Assembly: GCA_039821555.1 (NCBI GenBank)
Contig: JBCBNX010000004.1
Span: 346,788 to 410,787, forward strand
Direction of reading: 5' to 3'
DNA: 64,000 nucleotides
From: Bacteroidota bacterium
Lineage (GTDB): Bacteria; Bacteroidota; Rhodothermia; Rhodothermales; Rubricoccaceae
Part shown: positions 24,734-33,635 of the stretch, in pieces
How positions within the stretch are numbered: position 1 is the first letter of the stretch
How the letters are laid out: each line of letters begins with the position of its first letter
Program-made: the position numbers and the translations under genes
The notes under the pieces: generated by a model
The model's input: only the letters and a program-made list of their open reading frames with translations
Told to the model about the DNA's origin: nothing
The model's database searches: none

Positions 24734-26515
24734 ATGGCCCTCGACTGGCAGGCGTGGTACACGCTAGCCGCGCTGATCGTGATGATCGGCGCGCTTGTGC
24801 GCAACATCGCCCGCCCGGACCTCATCCTGGTGGGTACGCTAGGCCTGCTGCTCCTGGCCGATGTCGTGCCGACGGAGCAGGCGTTCGTGGGCTTCGCGAA
24901 CCCGGCCGTCATCACCATTGGCGCATTGTTCGTGGTGGCGGCTGGGGTGGAGCGGACCTCCGCGATCGCCGCGGTCGACGGGATCTTGCGGCCACGGAGT
25001 GGGCGCATTAGCATTGCTATCCTGCGGCTCATGCTGCCGACGAGCCTGCTCTCCGGCATCCTGAACAACACGCCCATCGTGGCGATGCTCATCCCGCGCG
25101 TGCAGACGTGGGCGCGGCAGACAGGCATTCCCGCCTCGAAGCTGCTCATCCCGCTCTCCTACGCGGCGATCATCGGCGGCTGGGTGACGCTCATCGGCAC
25201 GTCGACGAACGTGATCGTGCACGGGCTGCTGCTCGCCGAGGGGCTGCCGGGGTTCTCCTTCTTCGACCTGACGTGGGTCGGCATTCCCGCGATGATTGTG
25301 GGGGGGCTCTACTTCGCCCTCGTCGGCCACCGGTTCCTCCCGGATCGTACCGGCGGGGCGGCGATGGCCGAGGAACAGGCACGCAGCTACACGTTCGAGC
25401 TGCACGTGGTGCCCGACGGTGCGCTCGTGGGGAAGACGGTCGAGGCGGCGGGGCTACGCGACTTGGAGAATGCCTATCTGACCTCGATCCGACGCCGTTC
25501 CGGCGAAGGCGAGCGGAACACGACCCCGGCTCGGCCCGATACGGTCCTCCAGTCGGACGACGCGCTGCTGTTCACCGGCGATGTGGAGGCTGTTGGGCGA
25601 CTGCTCGCCCAGGACGGCCTCGCGCACCCCGTCGAGCCGATTCCGCGGCCGCAGCGGCGCACGCTGCCGCTCTTTGAGGCGGTGCTTAGCCCGTCGTCGG
25701 ACCTCGTCGGCAAGACGCTACGGCAGGTCGACTTCCGAAACCGCTTCGGGGGGGTCGTCCTTGCGATCCAGCGCAGCGAAGAGCCGCTCCGTGGGCGCAT
25801 CGGCCGGACGCGCCTGCGGGCCGGCGACCTCTTGCTCATCGAGTCACATTCGGGCTTTGCCTCCCAAGTGCAAGGCCGGCGCGACTTCGCCCTCATGGCA
25901 TCGCTCGGGCGTCCGGTCGCCGCGGCGTCCAAGAAGGCGCCCATCGCGCTTGCCATCCTGCTCGGGTTCATCGTCATCGTCGGCTTCGGGCTGATGCCGC
26001 TGGCCACGGTGGCCGTCGCGGCGGCGCTCGGCGTGATCGTGACCGGGTGCATCAACGGCTCCCAGGCGCGCAACGCTATCGACTGGGGCGTCCTCGTGAT
26101 GATCGCAGCAGCGCTCGGCATCGGGCAGGCCGTGGAGGCAACGGGCTTGGCGAACGTCGCCGCGCTCGCCATCGAATCCGTGGCGGCCGACCTCGGGGTG
26201 CTCGGGACGCTGATTTTGCTCTACGCCGTCACGAACGTGCTCGCGGAACTGGTGACCAACAAGGCGGCCGTCGCGCTCATGTTTCCGGTCGCGCTGAGCG
26301 TCGCTGCCGACCTCGGCGTCGACCCGAAGGCGTTCGCCCTCGCCATCACCATCGGATCGGCCGCCAGCTTCCTGACGCCCATCGGCTACCAGACCAATCT
26401 CATGGTGATGAGCGCCGGGCGCTACCGCTACACCGACTACACGCGCGCTGGGCTGCTACTCAGCTTCCTGATCATGGGCGTCACGGTGAGCGTGATCGCC
26501 TGGCGCTGGCTCTAG
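24734..26515 (+). CDS. SLC13/DASS-type anion transporter with two TrkA-C domains
   Basis: Membrane transporter of 593 residues. The N-terminal half carries about five helices and the family 'SGILNNTPIVAMLIP' motif, then 'GGWVTLIGTSTNVIVHGLL', which holds the SNT/substrate-binding motif. A central cytosolic insert of about 190 residues (about 215-395) has two tandem TrkA-C (RCK_C) folds: 'FELHVVPDGALVGKTVEAAGLRDL' and 'FEAVLSPSSDLVGKTLRQVDF'. The C-terminal half repeats the transporter unit with 'ELVTNKAAVALMFPVA' and 'FLTPIGYQTNLMVMSAGRYRY'. This architecture is that of algal and cyanobacterial SAC1/SLT sulfate transporters. Placed 49 bp after cysQ, sulfate is the likely substrate, by inference. 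Confidence 0.87.
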   Translation: MALDWQAWYTLAALIVMIGALVRNIARPDLILVGTLGLLLLADVVPTEQAFVGFANPAVITIGALFVVAAGVERTSAIAAVDGILRPRSGRISIAILRLMLPTSLLSGILNNTPIVAMLIPRVQTWARQTGIPASKLLIPLSYAAIIGGWVTLIGTSTNVIVHGLLLAEGLPGFSFFDLTWVGIPAMIVGGLYFALVGHRFLPDRTGGAAMAEEQARSYTFELHVVPDGALVGKTVEAAGLRDLENAYLTSIRRRSGEGERNTTPARPDTVLQSDDALLFTGDVEAVGRLLAQDGLAHPVEPIPRPQRRTLPLFEAVLSPSSDLVGKTLRQVDFRNRFGGVVLAIQRSEEPLRGRIGRTRLRAGDLLLIESHSGFASQVQGRRDFALMASLGRPVAAASKKAPIALAILLGFIVIVGFGLMPLATVAVAAALGVIVTGCINGSQARNAIDWGVLVMIAAALGIGQAVEATGLANVAALAIESVAADLGVLGTLILLYAVTNVLAELVTNKAAVALMFPVALSVAADLGVDPKAFALAITIGSAASFLTPIGYQTNLMVMSAGRYRYTDYTRAGLLLSFLIMGVTVSVIAWRWL

Positions 26516-26623
26516 GTCGCGAGTCGTGCCTCGATAGAGACGACAGCCAGGACGAGCCGGCAACGCACAGACGACTCACGGGGCTGCTGCGTTATCCTTG
26601 TTCGTTCTTGCTGCCCACCGCCG

Positions 26624-29212
26624 ATGCCTGTCCGTCGTTTCCTGCTCCTGCTATGCGGTGTCTGTGTGGCAGGCAGTGTGGCAGCGCAGCCGACGCCGCC
26701 GCGCATCGCGCTGAACTGGCCTGACCCGGTTCCGCTTCGGCAAGCCCTCGACGAACTCGCTGAACAAGCTGGGATCGACTTGGTGTACGCGGACCGGCTG
26801 GTCGAGGGGTTCGTCACCGACGGAGGCTGGGCGGGGGACGACCCGGAGGCGGGGCTCGCAGCACTTCTCGCCGAGACGGGCCTCCGGGCCGAACGCGTGC
26901 GACGTGGCCAGTACGTCCTCATCGCGCTCCCGCCGGGCACCACCGAAGACGAAGACCCTGAGGCGTTGCGCGGCACCCTTGAAGGCTCGGTCGTCGATGC
27001 GGAGACGGGGGAGACGCTGCCCGGGGCGCATGTTTTCCTGGAAGACCTCGGCCTCGGTGCCATCACGACAGCCACGGGCGACTTTGCCGTGCCCGACCTG
27101 CCAACGGGCGAGTATCGGGTGCGCGTGTCCTACGTCGGCTACCAGACCGTGGCCCTCGCGCTAAGCGTGTTCCCCGAAAGCCCTGCGCTGCCGACTGTGA
27201 TTCGGTTGCGTCCGCAGCCGTTCGAAGCCACGAGCGTGGTCGTCGAGACCGGGCTAGAGCCTGAGGCGGTGCCGGGAGCTTCCGCCGTGCGTCCCGAGGA
27301 GGCCGCGCTCCCGTCCTTCCTCGGGGAGGGCGACCTCTTTGCCGTCCTCTCGTTTCTGCCCGGCGTCGAGCGGGCGGCAGAAGCAGGAGGCGAGATGGTC
27401 GTGCGTGGCGCGGAGAGCCACTACAACCGGTACCTCCTGGACGGCGTCCCGCTCATCCACCCGTGGCACACCTTTGGCTTCTTCTCGGCCTACCAGCCCG
27501 AGGCGCTCAAGCGGGTACAGCTCTTCAAAGGCTCGCTGCCCGCGCAGTATGGCGGCGCGCTCTCATCGGTGCTCGTGGCAGAGACGAAAGACGGGCTGGG
27601 CGGGCGTCCGCGCGGGGTCGCGGCGCTAAGCCCTGTGGCGCTGCGTGCCGTCGCGGAGGTGCCGCTGGCTACTAACGTGGGGCTGACGGCCTCCGCGCGT
27701 CGGTCCTACCTCGACTTGCTCCTTGCGCCCTCGCTGCGTCCGACCGGCAACGTCGCGCTCACGCCGACCAACGCCGAGACGGAGGCGGCGACCGACTTCG
27801 GCTACGCCTTCTACGACGTGCACACGAAGCTCTCGTGGCGACCGTCGCGCTGGCACCGCCTCGCAGCGACGGTCTACGCAGGCGGCGACCGGCTCAACGC
27901 CGACGTGCCGCTCCGCGACCTCATCGACGACCCCGGCGACCCGGACGCCGACGCGAGCGTAGGCTACCGCTGGGGCAACCTCCTGCTCTCAGGGCGCTAC
28001 GACTACCTCTACGGCCGCACTTTTTTCGTCTCGACGACAGCCTACCACTCGGCCTACCGAACCCGCGAAGATGCACTGGACGAGGGCGATCCGCTCCGCA
28101 CGCCGCTCCTCGACAGCGCCTACCGGGTCCGCTTCGCCGAGACGGGCCTGCGCAGCGATGTGGACTACTTCGTCTCGCTCGCGCACCAGGTCCGTGCTGG
28201 CCTGGAAGCGCGCTACCGCATCTTCGACAGCGACCTCCGGGAGGTCGTCCGCCGAGACAGCTTGGTGGATCGAACAGCCCGGTCGAACCGGGTTACGGCG
28301 GTCGAAGCCGTCGCCTACGCCGAAGACCGGTGGCAGGTCAACCGCCGTTGGCAGCTCCGCCCTGGCATCCGGCTAGGCATCTATGGACCGGACGGCGATG
28401 TCTTTCTCAGCCCGCGATTCTACGCACGGTATGCCTGGGAGCAGCGAGGTTTCTTCGTGCAGGCTGGCCTGAGCCGGCAGGTGCAGACGCTCCATCGGTT
28501 GCGCGAACGCTACGCAGCCGGCTACGACCTCGCAGCCAACCGCTGGCTCCCAGCCGGCGGGCGGGTCGATCCCGCGACGGGATGGCAAGTTGCCATCGGG
28601 GCGGGGTGGCGGCCCGTGCCCCGCCTGTCGCTCGCACTCGACGCCTACACCCGGTACTTCGACGATATCCTGCTGCCGCTCAACGACGCCCCACGGCCCG
28701 ACCCGAGCCGCCGCCGCATCGATGCGGGCGTGCTCGTGGAAGACTACGTGGCAGGCGTGCAGCGCAGCGTCGGTGCTGAACTTGCAGTCCAGGTCGAGCA
28801 GGAGGCATGGGATCTTGGGCTGAGCTATGCGTTGAGCCGCACCGAGGAGCGGCCCGAGGGGGGCGAGGTCTGGCAAGCTGGGCGCTACGACCTCCCACAT
28901 TCTGCGCAGGTCCTGCTCCAGCGGCAGTCGGAGCGCTGGTCCGTGGCGGTAACCGGAACGGCACGCAGCGGCTTTCCCGTCGCCGAGCGCGTCGAGGCGG
29001 GACGCACCCGGCTGCCGACCTACTTGCGCCTCGACTTCGCGGCGAGCGTTCGATTCCCGTTCGCAGGCCTCCGGTGGAGTACCCAGGCACAGGTGTACAA
29101 CCTCACGGCGCGTCGCAACATCGTCGATATCCGCCCCGATGCCAACGGGGTGCAGCGCAACGTGGTAGGGCTGGGCCTCGTCCCGATGCTGACGCTGACG
29201 GCACGGTGGTAG
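26624..29212 (+). CDS. TonB-dependent receptor with STN and CarboxypepD_reg domains
   Basis: Outer-membrane active transporter of 862 residues. Signal peptide to about residue 21 (SVAAQ). An STN (secretin/TonB short N-terminal) domain spans about residues 25-100 ('QALDELAEQAGIDLVY...GLAALLAETGLRAER'). A carboxypeptidase-D-like beta-sandwich spans about 118-205 ('GTLEGSVVDAETGETLPGAHVFLED'). The plug is at about 215-330 ('MVVRGAESHYNRYLLDGVPLIHP'), then a 22-strand barrel to the C-terminal Trp (TLTARW). The plug's N-terminus lacks the VVGYG motif of SusC-type proteins. No SusD partner is adjacent, so its ligand is unknown. Confidence 0.88.
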   Translation: MPVRRFLLLLCGVCVAGSVAAQPTPPRIALNWPDPVPLRQALDELAEQAGIDLVYADRLVEGFVTDGGWAGDDPEAGLAALLAETGLRAERVRRGQYVLIALPPGTTEDEDPEALRGTLEGSVVDAETGETLPGAHVFLEDLGLGAITTATGDFAVPDLPTGEYRVRVSYVGYQTVALALSVFPESPALPTVIRLRPQPFEATSVVVETGLEPEAVPGASAVRPEEAALPSFLGEGDLFAVLSFLPGVERAAEAGGEMVVRGAESHYNRYLLDGVPLIHPWHTFGFFSAYQPEALKRVQLFKGSLPAQYGGALSSVLVAETKDGLGGRPRGVAALSPVALRAVAEVPLATNVGLTASARRSYLDLLLAPSLRPTGNVALTPTNAETEAATDFGYAFYDVHTKLSWRPSRWHRLAATVYAGGDRLNADVPLRDLIDDPGDPDADASVGYRWGNLLLSGRYDYLYGRTFFVSTTAYHSAYRTREDALDEGDPLRTPLLDSAYRVRFAETGLRSDVDYFVSLAHQVRAGLEARYRIFDSDLREVVRRDSLVDRTARSNRVTAVEAVAYAEDRWQVNRRWQLRPGIRLGIYGPDGDVFLSPRFYARYAWEQRGFFVQAGLSRQVQTLHRLRERYAAGYDLAANRWLPAGGRVDPATGWQVAIGAGWRPVPRLSLALDAYTRYFDDILLPLNDAPRPDPSRRRIDAGVLVEDYVAGVQRSVGAELAVQVEQEAWDLGLSYALSRTEERPEGGEVWQAGRYDLPHSAQVLLQRQSERWSVAVTGTARSGFPVAERVEAGRTRLPTYLRLDFAASVRFPFAGLRWSTQAQVYNLTARRNIVDIRPDANGVQRNVVGLGLVPMLTLTARW

Positions 29213-29301
29213 CGCCCCACTAGGGCGCGCGTCCGTAAACTTCTCGCGTGCGACCGCGTCCCACCGCTCCCGTTCTCATCTACATTCTCCCCCCTCGACA
29301 C

Positions 29302-30303
29302 ATGGAACTCGGACTGATTGGCCTGGGCCGCATGGGCCTCAACATGACCATCCGGATGCTGCGCGGTGGACACCGCGTCGTCGTCCACAATCGCAGCCAA
29401 GGTCCTGTCGAGACGGCACAATCCCACGGGGCTGACGCTGCGGCATCGATGGCCGACTTCGTCTCGATGCTGGATGCACCGCGCGTGGTCTGGCTCATGC
29501 TTCCCGCCGGGCAAATCACCGACGACCACCTCACACAGCTCCACGACATCCTCGACGAGGGCGACCTGATCGTCGAGGGAGCCAACTCGCGCTACACCGA
29601 CACCATCCGGCGTGCGCGGGAGGCGGCTGAGCATGGCCTCCACTTCGTCGACGCGGGCGTCTCGGGCGGCATCTGGGGCCTCGAAAACGGTTACTCGACG
29701 ATGGTCGGTGGCACCGACGAGGCCGTCGCGCGGGTCGCGCCGGTGATCGAGACGCTCGCGCCGGGGGCCGACAAAGGCTGGGGCCACGTCGGGCCCGTCG
29801 GCAGCGGCCACTACGTCAAGATGGTTCACAACGGCGTCGAATACGCGATGATGCAGGCGTTCGCCGAGGGCTTCGCGATGTTCGACAAGAAAAGCCTGAT
29901 GGGCGACAACCCGGTAGACTTCGATCTGCACCAGATCGCCGAGGTCTGGCGCTACGGGTCCGTGGTGCAGTCGTGGCTGCTCGACCTGACGGCGGAGGCG
30001 CTGAAGGCGCGGCCTGGGCTGGACGCGGTCGCCCCGTACGTACCCGACTCTGGCGAGGGTCGCTGGACCGTCGAAGAGGCCATCGACCTCCGCATGCCCG
30101 TCCCGACGATTGCACAAGCGCTGTTTGAGCGCTTCCAGTCGCGCGACGAGCGGTCGTTCTCCTACCGACTCCTCTCGGCGATGCGGGGCAGCTTCGGCGG
30201 CCATGCCGTCAAGGGCATGCCCGAAGCCGGTAGCCTCAACGACGACGGCACGATCGAGATCATCCCGGGCGGCATCCAGACAGAGGGCGCCACAACGCGC
30301 TAG
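29302..30303 (+). CDS. 6-phosphogluconate dehydrogenase, short form
   Basis: 333-residue decarboxylating dehydrogenase of the short GndA/YqeC-like class, which is usually NAD-linked; 6-phosphogluconate gives ribulose-5-phosphate and CO2. 'LGLIGLGRMGLNMTIRML' is the cofactor motif. 'VDAGVSGGIWGLENGYSTMVGG' and 'GPVGSGHYVKMVHNGVEYAMMQAFAEGF' carry the substrate-binding and catalytic Lys/His/Asn residues. The ATG at 29302 is used; an in-frame start 18 codons upstream adds an unrelated tail. Its TAG overlaps the stop of the convergent histidine kinase in the palindrome CTAG at 30300-30303. Confidence 0.88.
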   Translation: MELGLIGLGRMGLNMTIRMLRGGHRVVVHNRSQGPVETAQSHGADAAASMADFVSMLDAPRVVWLMLPAGQITDDHLTQLHDILDEGDLIVEGANSRYTDTIRRAREAAEHGLHFVDAGVSGGIWGLENGYSTMVGGTDEAVARVAPVIETLAPGADKGWGHVGPVGSGHYVKMVHNGVEYAMMQAFAEGFAMFDKKSLMGDNPVDFDLHQIAEVWRYGSVVQSWLLDLTAEALKARPGLDAVAPYVPDSGEGRWTVEEAIDLRMPVPTIAQALFERFQSRDERSFSYRLLSAMRGSFGGHAVKGMPEAGSLNDDGTIEIIPGGIQTEGATTR

Positions 30304-32663
30304 GTCGCCGCTTCCTTGCTGGATACCTGTTCTTCGGTGGACCTGGTGCTAAGGTGGGCCCGAGCTCGTTCGAATGCCTCGCCGAGTGTATCCATGCGGA
30401 TGGGCTTGGCGAGGTGCTCGTCCATGCCAGCTTCGAGGCACGCGGTCACGTCGCTGTCGAAGGCGGCGGAGGTGACGGCGATCACGTAGGGCTGGGGGCC
30501 TCCGCGCGCGCGGAGGCGTCGGGTGACTTCGAGGCCGTCCACGATCGGCATGTGGAGATCCATAAGCACGACGTCGTATGGGTGCGCCGCGAGTAGGTCG
30601 AGGGCGTGCTGCCCATCCTCCGCCACGTCGGCGTCGAAGCCGAGCCAAGTCAGCATCGTTAGCGCGACGATCTGGTTGTTGGGCTCGTCCTCCGCGAGCA
30701 ACACGCGCAGCGATGAGTCGTCCGGTGGGCGGGCGGCCTTGATGAGGAGGGGGGGCGGCTCGTCCGCAGGCTCGGTGATGCGGGATGCCACAAACGTGAA
30801 GTGGAACGTAGAGCCGGAGCCTGCCTCGCTTTCGGCCCACACCCGGCCCCCCATCAGCTTGGCGAGGCGCTGGCTGATGGCCAGACCTAAGCCCGTACCG
30901 CCATACTTCCGGGTGATCGACGCGTCAGCCTGCGCAAAGGGCGCGAAGATCGCTTCGAGCTTGTCCGCAGGCACCCCGACGCCGGTATCGCGCACGGTGA
31001 TATGGTAGCCTAGCTGACCCTCAGGCTCCTCGTCGCAGTGCACGGAGACGGCGATGCTGCCCTCGTGCGTGAACTTGAGCGCATTCGAGACGAGGTTGAG
31101 TACGATTTGGCGAACTCGGTGGGTATCCCCGACAGCCTGAATGGGCATACCTGATTGCCAATCGAGCGTCATCGCAATGCCTTGCTTCTCCGCGCGAGTC
31201 TGGAACAGCCGCACCGTTTCTTGCATGGTGGCGCGAACGTCGAACGGCACCGACTCGATGTCGATGCGGCCAGCCTCGATTTTCGAGAGGTCCAGGATGT
31301 CGTTGAGCAGATGCAGGAGCGTGGTGCCTGAGGCGTGGATCAGCTCAGCATAGTGGTGCTCCTCCTGGTCGAGCGAAGCGCGTCGCAGCATGTCGGCGAG
31401 CCCGAGCACGCCGTTGAGCGGCGTACGGATCTCATGGCTCATGTTGGCGAGAAAGGCACTCTTCATCCGCGCCGCTTCCTCGGCGCTCCGCCGTTCTGTC
31501 TCGGCGCACCGCCGCGCCGCTTCCGCGACGCTCCGTGCTACCTCGGCTTCCTGCTGTGCCGCCTCGGCCTCTTGTTTCGCCCTCTCTGCATCCTCCTTCG
31601 CGATGCGCAGCGCGTCCTGAGCGTGCTTGGCTGCAGTGATGTCGCGGGAGACGCCTACGAGGTACGAAAGACGGCCTGACTCGTCTGGCATGGGCACCTT
31701 GGTGGTGAGCAGCCAGCCCCCGTCCGTCGCTCGCTCTTCATGATCGATGAGTGGTTTGCCCGTGCTGAGTACGCGGAGGTCATCAGAAAGGGTGAGAGCC
31801 CCGATCTCAGTAGCCTCCTCGGGAGCATCCGTGCGGACACGGCTGTTGAGTTCCGCGTCGGTGACACCAATCGTCTCCTCCGGCGGTATCCCTGGAAAGG
31901 CTGCTGCGCTTGCGGTATTGCGTAGAACAGCCCGTCCCTCCAGATCTTTCACATAGATGTGATCAGGTACCGTGTCTACGATCGCGTGCAAGAGGCTGTG
32001 CTGTTCCTTGAGTTGACCGAGCGTCTGCTCGGCGCTCGCGACGGCGGGCCGAAAGACGTAGCGCGCCTCAAGCGCGAGGACAATCAGGGTGAGTAGATAG
32101 AGAACACTCTCGATCCGGCGGAGACTGTCCGTACCGACCTGGGCAGCACTGTCTAGCTCGAACACCAGGGCGTCCATCGCCGGCAGAAACGCCTCCGTGC
32201 CACGGAGCAAATCGCCTAGGGCTGCATCGGCGCTCTCATCGTCTCTCGCGTCCAGTGCCAGGACGAACGTATCTACCGCAGCCTCGACGGCCAACACCTC
32301 CGCGGAGAGCGCCAGCAGGTGCTCGTTGAAGTCGGTCTCGCGGAGTCCCCTCAGGCCTCGCGACGCGTCGCCGTCGAGTAGTGCTTCGTGGGTGCTAGTC
32401 CAGGCTTCTACCTCAGCACGTAGCTGGTCTAGCGTCTCGGAGCGATCGGTCTGCAGGCGTGAAGCAAGGGCCAGTTTCGCGATGCGTTGGCTGAGCATGC
32501 GTTGCCGTCCCGCGAGGTTGACCTCGGTCGCATCATCGCTGCGCCGGTCCAACTCGTATTGAATGAGGACCTGGGCGCCCGTGGCAAGGAGCGCGATGAG
32601 AGCCAAGGCGAACACATAGCGCCAGGTAAGTCGCTGTCCTAGTTCAGTAGGGCTAAGTGGCAT
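30300..32663 (-). CDS. hybrid histidine kinase with PAS and receiver domains
   Basis: 787-residue membrane sensor. A first helix near residue 20, then a periplasmic region beginning 'NLAGRQRMLSQRIAKLALA', the PilJ/NIT-like signature of nitrate-type four-helix sensors, and a second helix near residues 185-205. A PAS domain follows ('LLHAIVDTVPDHIYVKDLEGR'), then a coiled coil rich in Ala/Glu/Arg, the HisKA H box 'FLANMSHEIRTPLNG', an HATPase with 'GGTGLGLAISQRLAKLMGG', and a C-terminal receiver with phospho-Asp in 'YDVVLMDLHMPIVDG' and Lys in 'EHLAKPI'. The ATG at 32663 is chosen. Output partner unknown; no response-regulator gene is adjacent. Confidence 0.92.
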   Translation of the reverse strand: MPLSPTELGQRLTWRYVFALALIALLATGAQVLIQYELDRRSDDATEVNLAGRQRMLSQRIAKLALASRLQTDRSETLDQLRAEVEAWTSTHEALLDGDASRGLRGLRETDFNEHLLALSAEVLAVEAAVDTFVLALDARDDESADAALGDLLRGTEAFLPAMDALVFELDSAAQVGTDSLRRIESVLYLLTLIVLALEARYVFRPAVASAEQTLGQLKEQHSLLHAIVDTVPDHIYVKDLEGRAVLRNTASAAAFPGIPPEETIGVTDAELNSRVRTDAPEEATEIGALTLSDDLRVLSTGKPLIDHEERATDGGWLLTTKVPMPDESGRLSYLVGVSRDITAAKHAQDALRIAKEDAERAKQEAEAAQQEAEVARSVAEAARRCAETERRSAEEAARMKSAFLANMSHEIRTPLNGVLGLADMLRRASLDQEEHHYAELIHASGTTLLHLLNDILDLSKIEAGRIDIESVPFDVRATMQETVRLFQTRAEKQGIAMTLDWQSGMPIQAVGDTHRVRQIVLNLVSNALKFTHEGSIAVSVHCDEEPEGQLGYHITVRDTGVGVPADKLEAIFAPFAQADASITRKYGGTGLGLAISQRLAKLMGGRVWAESEAGSGSTFHFTFVASRITEPADEPPPLLIKAARPPDDSSLRVLLAEDEPNNQIVALTMLTWLGFDADVAEDGQHALDLLAAHPYDVVLMDLHMPIVDGLEVTRRLRARGGPQPYVIAVTSAAFDSDVTACLEAGMDEHLAKPIRMDTLGEAFERARAHLSTRSTEEQVSSKEAAT

Positions 32664-33146
32664 GACAGGGTGATGGTATGGCCCTGTCAGTATCGACCCG
32701 CCGTGCACCTCTCTTTAGAGACGCTTAGCTTCCCGGACCAGACACATCAGAACCAATCCGGGGGCACCGTCGCGTGTTGGCTCCGCCGCGTGTTGGCTCC
32801 GCCGCGTGTTGTCAGGCCGAACGCCTTGCGTCTCTCATTGAGGGCTACGTTCCAGCGTGAGTGGAGACAAGGGGGCAGTATTCGCTTCATGCATGATCTC
32901 ACACCTCTCTATTCGTGGGCAGTCTCAAAGCTAGAGAATAGTGGCATTCAGCAGGTCGAGTGCCTACGCAGCAGACGCCTACGCAGCAGCGAATTCGCTC
33001 CTGGAAGGCGGATGAGTGCCAGCTTGAGACCTAGCTCGCGGAACGAGGCCTTTCAGAACGGGCGACGAATCGAACGCAGCGGGGCAGTACCGAAGCCGCG
33101 AGTGGCCATCAGCTCGAGCGCCACTCAGCGTGAACGCGGCTGGTAC
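32664..33146. other. gene-poor spacer with short direct repeats
   Basis: No credible gene in this 483-bp stretch; the one long open frame (plus strand, 173 codons) has no family features and odd composition. It is less GC-rich than its surroundings. Two short tandem repeats are visible: a 16-bp unit CGCGTGTTGGCTCCGC at 32771 and 32787 with a partial third at 32803, and a 14-bp unit around GCCTACGCAGCAG at 32962 and 32976. It may be a decayed mobile-element or gene remnant. Confidence 0.55.
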
Positions 33147-33563
33147 CTAGTTGGCTCGGTTGAGCGTCAGCATGACGGGGCCGTTAGCTAGGCCCGACCC
33201 CGCGAAGTCGCCATTGATCTCGGTAACCGCACTGTTCGTGTTGCCGACAAGCGAGCCCTGGAACGGGGCCCGGTCGAAGCGAAGGGTCAAGCTCAAGAAC
33301 GGCGTCTGGAAGAGCCCCTCGATGATGTCGAACGAAAGCTCCTCGGTCGGCAATTGCACCACTCCAGTGCCTGTCACGTTGTTGCGTGTGTCAACCACGT
33401 TAATCTCGATCGGGAAGACTTGAGACATGTCCTGGAGGTTGGTGAGTTCACCCACCCAGCGTCCGGTGACGCCCACGCGTGGATCGTCCTCGCCGCCAGA
33501 GTCACAAGCCGCAAGGAAGACGAGGGGCAGCAGGAGAAGGCCGAGGCGAAAGAGCTTAGACAT
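33147..33563 (-). CDS. small lipoprotein of unknown function
   Basis: 138 residues: signal peptide with lipobox 'LVFLAAC' (Cys near residue 20), an acidic linker 'DSGGEDDPRVG', then a beta-rich domain beginning 'VTGRWVGELTNL' and ending 'GSGLANGPVMLTLNRAN'. The pattern G.W.G....' and a series of short strands suggests a lipocalin-like or small beta-sandwich lipoprotein. The ATG at 33563 gives the usual signal peptide. It is the last gene of the minus-strand haloperoxidase/FG-GAP unit, 72 bp after the haloperoxidase stop. I do not recognise a named family. Confidence 0.7.
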   Translation of the reverse strand: MSKLFRLGLLLLPLVFLAACDSGGEDDPRVGVTGRWVGELTNLQDMSQVFPIEINVVDTRNNVTGTGVVQLPTEELSFDIIEGLFQTPFLSLTLRFDRAPFQGSLVGNTNSAVTEINGDFAGSGLANGPVMLTLNRAN

Positions 33564-33635
33564 GAGCAGTGGTGGTGGGAAAAGCAGCCGAAGGGCAAAA
33601 GACAAGGTAGGCCCGCCTCGCCTTCGGGGTGAGGA

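Noticed and set aside
32670..33191. A 173-codon plus-strand frame in the spacer before the small lipoprotein gene
   Set aside because: It crosses short repeats, has no start context or homology-like features, and overlaps the lipoprotein gene end.
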